In this document: in pieces, positions 63,106-64,000 of the stretch
How positions within the stretch are numbered: position 1 is the stretch's first letter
Layout: each line of letters starts with the position of its first letter
From: Campylobacter hyointestinalis subsp. hyointestinalis
Lineage (GTDB): Bacteria; Campylobacterota; Campylobacteria; Campylobacterales; Campylobacteraceae
Direction: 5' to 3'
Assembly (NCBI RefSeq): GCF_013372145.1
Contig: NZ_CP053827.1
Coordinates: forward strand, 744,001 to 808,000
Length of the DNA: 64,000 nt
The notes under the pieces: model-generated
What the model saw: only the letters and a program-made list of their open reading frames with translations
Database searches by the model: none
Told to the model about the DNA's origin: nothing
Made by a program: the position numbers and the translations under genes

Positions 63106-64000
63106 AGTCCCATTTTATTTGGATTTAAGATGCCATTTGGATCAAATGCTTTTTTTATGGTTCTAAAAAGATTCATCTCTTCATCGCTAAATGCAAGGTT
63201 CATAAATGGCGCTTTGCTGATTCCTATGCCGTGCTCTCCAGATAGTGTTCCGCCAAGTTCAACTGTGGCTTTAAAAATTTCAGTTATCGCTTCATGTCCT
63301 CTTTTTACTGCGTCAGGATCATCTCGATCTACCATAACGTTTGTATGGACATTTCCATCGCCCGTGTGTCCAAAACAAGGAGTTGTTACTTTAAATTTTG
63401 CTGATATTTCTTTGATTCTTTCTAGTAGTTCTGGTAGTTTTGAGCGAGGAACTGTAATGTCTTCATTTAGCTTTAAACTTCCATAACAAGTTATAGCTTG
63501 AGAGCAGTTACGCCTTGCAAACCAGATATCGGTGGATTCTTCTTCGTTTTTTGCTACTTTAAATCCTATTGCACCGTTTTGTTCAAATACGTTTTTGATG
63601 ATCTCTAGCTCGCTTTCCAAAACATCTAAATTTGATCCATCTACTTCGCTTATAAGTATGGCCCCAGCGTCTCTTGGTAGACCTTTGGCAAATTTATTTT
63701 CAACGGCATTTATACTTAGATTATCTAAAAACTCCATCGCTACTGGTGTTACTCCTGCTGCCATAGTTTTATAAACAGCGTTCATAGCAGCATTTACACT
63801 AGGAAATACACCCATTGCGGTTTTTTTAAATTTAGGTTTTGCGATGAGTTTTAAAGTGATCTGCGTGATAATAGCCAAGCTTCCCTCACTAGCTATTAAA
63901 ATACCGGCTATATTATATCCTGCTACGTCTTTTATAGTGCGTTTTCCTGCTCTTATGATGTCTCCATTTGGTAACACAGCTCTTAAAGCCATAACGTAAT
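63102..64000 (-). CDS. glcD: FAD-linked 2-hydroxy-acid oxidase, GlcD/LldD-like (partial, 5' end outside window)
   Basis: The C-terminal approximately 299 residues are visible; the FAD-binding N-terminus lies past the right edge. Seen are RTIKDVAGYNIAGILIASEG at the end of the FAD domain, then the FAD-oxidase C domain with CFGHTGDGNVHTNVMV, GGTLSGEHGIGISKAPFM and FDPNGILNPNKMGL at the terminus. Family members oxidise glycolate or D-lactate and pass electrons to quinones or iron-sulfur partners. Which substrate applies here cannot be told. Frame is open to base 64000. Confidence 0.88.
   Translation of the reverse strand, partial: YVMALRAVLPNGDIIRAGKRTIKDVAGYNIAGILIASEGSLAIITQITLKLIAKPKFKKTAMGVFPSVNAAMNAVYKTMAAGVTPVAMEFLDNLSINAVENKFAKGLPRDAGAILISEVDGSNLDVLESELEIIKNVFEQNGAIGFKVAKNEEESTDIWFARRNCSQAITCYGSLKLNEDITVPRSKLPELLERIKEISAKFKVTTPCFGHTGDGNVHTNVMVDRDDPDAVKRGHEAITEIFKATVELGGTLSGEHGIGISKAPFMNLAFSDEEMNLFRTIKKAFDPNGILNPNKMGL

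Overview
The window reads as chromosomal DNA of a Campylobacter species that is not C. jejuni or C. coli. The base composition is very AT-rich, the proteins resemble Campylobacter families, and several blocks keep epsilonproteobacterial gene order. Examples are pycA / small protein / bpt / J-domain protein, pdxJ-pdxA, and DUF2018 / exported protein / polyprenyl synthase / hemA / proS / fxsA-like / hemC. Species-level assignment is not possible by eye; the C. fetus / hyointestinalis / iguaniorum group is a guess.

Layout. 1-6 kb: metI(partial)-metN, a two-gene OLD-like ATPase plus predicted PD-(D/E)XK nuclease cassette, and valS, all leftward. 6-13.5 kb: fumC; an outer-membrane beta-barrel gene whose -10 box abuts a G9 tract; a frameshifted small exported-protein gene; a UvrD/Rep-type helicase; a CoA-transferase; a rhodanese. 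13.5-17.1 kb: a complete mfrABE (periplasmic methylmenaquinol:fumarate reductase) operon in which all three genes carry disabling lesions. 17.6-19.5 kb: htpG behind a consensus promoter overlapped by a CIRCE-like operator.

19.9-29.3 kb: a complete filamentous (inovirus-type) prophage integrated in the initiator tRNA-fMet gene, bounded by a 45-bp duplication with one mismatch. It carries, in order, a toxin-antitoxin pair, a leftward repressor plus membrane-anchored Mrr-like nuclease, a putative ssDNA-binding protein, the major coat protein, three tiny one-helix membrane proteins, an adsorption protein, a pVI-like protein, a Zot/pI assembly ATPase, a secretin, a two-tyrosine HUH replication initiator and a tyrosine integrase. 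A 62-bp GC-rich hairpin cluster lies in the 5' end of rep, where an origin or packaging signal would be expected. This is the most interesting region.

29.3-48.6 kb: tRNA-fMet, tRNA-Gln, a decayed region, a second beta-barrel paralog, proA, a tightly overlapping rightward operon (flavoprotein, coiled-coil lipoprotein, methyltransferase, cysteine-cluster protein, TPR lipoprotein, trpC, HIT, yaaA), hup, tRNA-Leu, an MFS exporter, tRNA-Arg, pycA and its neighbours, pdxJA and a Pit-type phosphate permease. 48.7-59.7 kb: flgL behind a sigma-54 promoter, ftsK, then the DUF2018-to-hemC operon (isoprenoid, tetrapyrrole and tRNA-charging genes). 59.7-64 kb: a leftward MBOAT/SGNH O-acetylation pair with a G8 tract in the MBOAT reading frame, a BrkB/YihY membrane protein, and the 3' part of a glcD-like oxidase cut by the window edge.

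Overall the window shows a core chromosome with three accessory features: a possible defence cassette between valS and metN, a prophage with its own candidate exclusion genes, and two poly-G tracts that could switch surface functions. No CRISPR array, rRNA or insertion sequence was seen.
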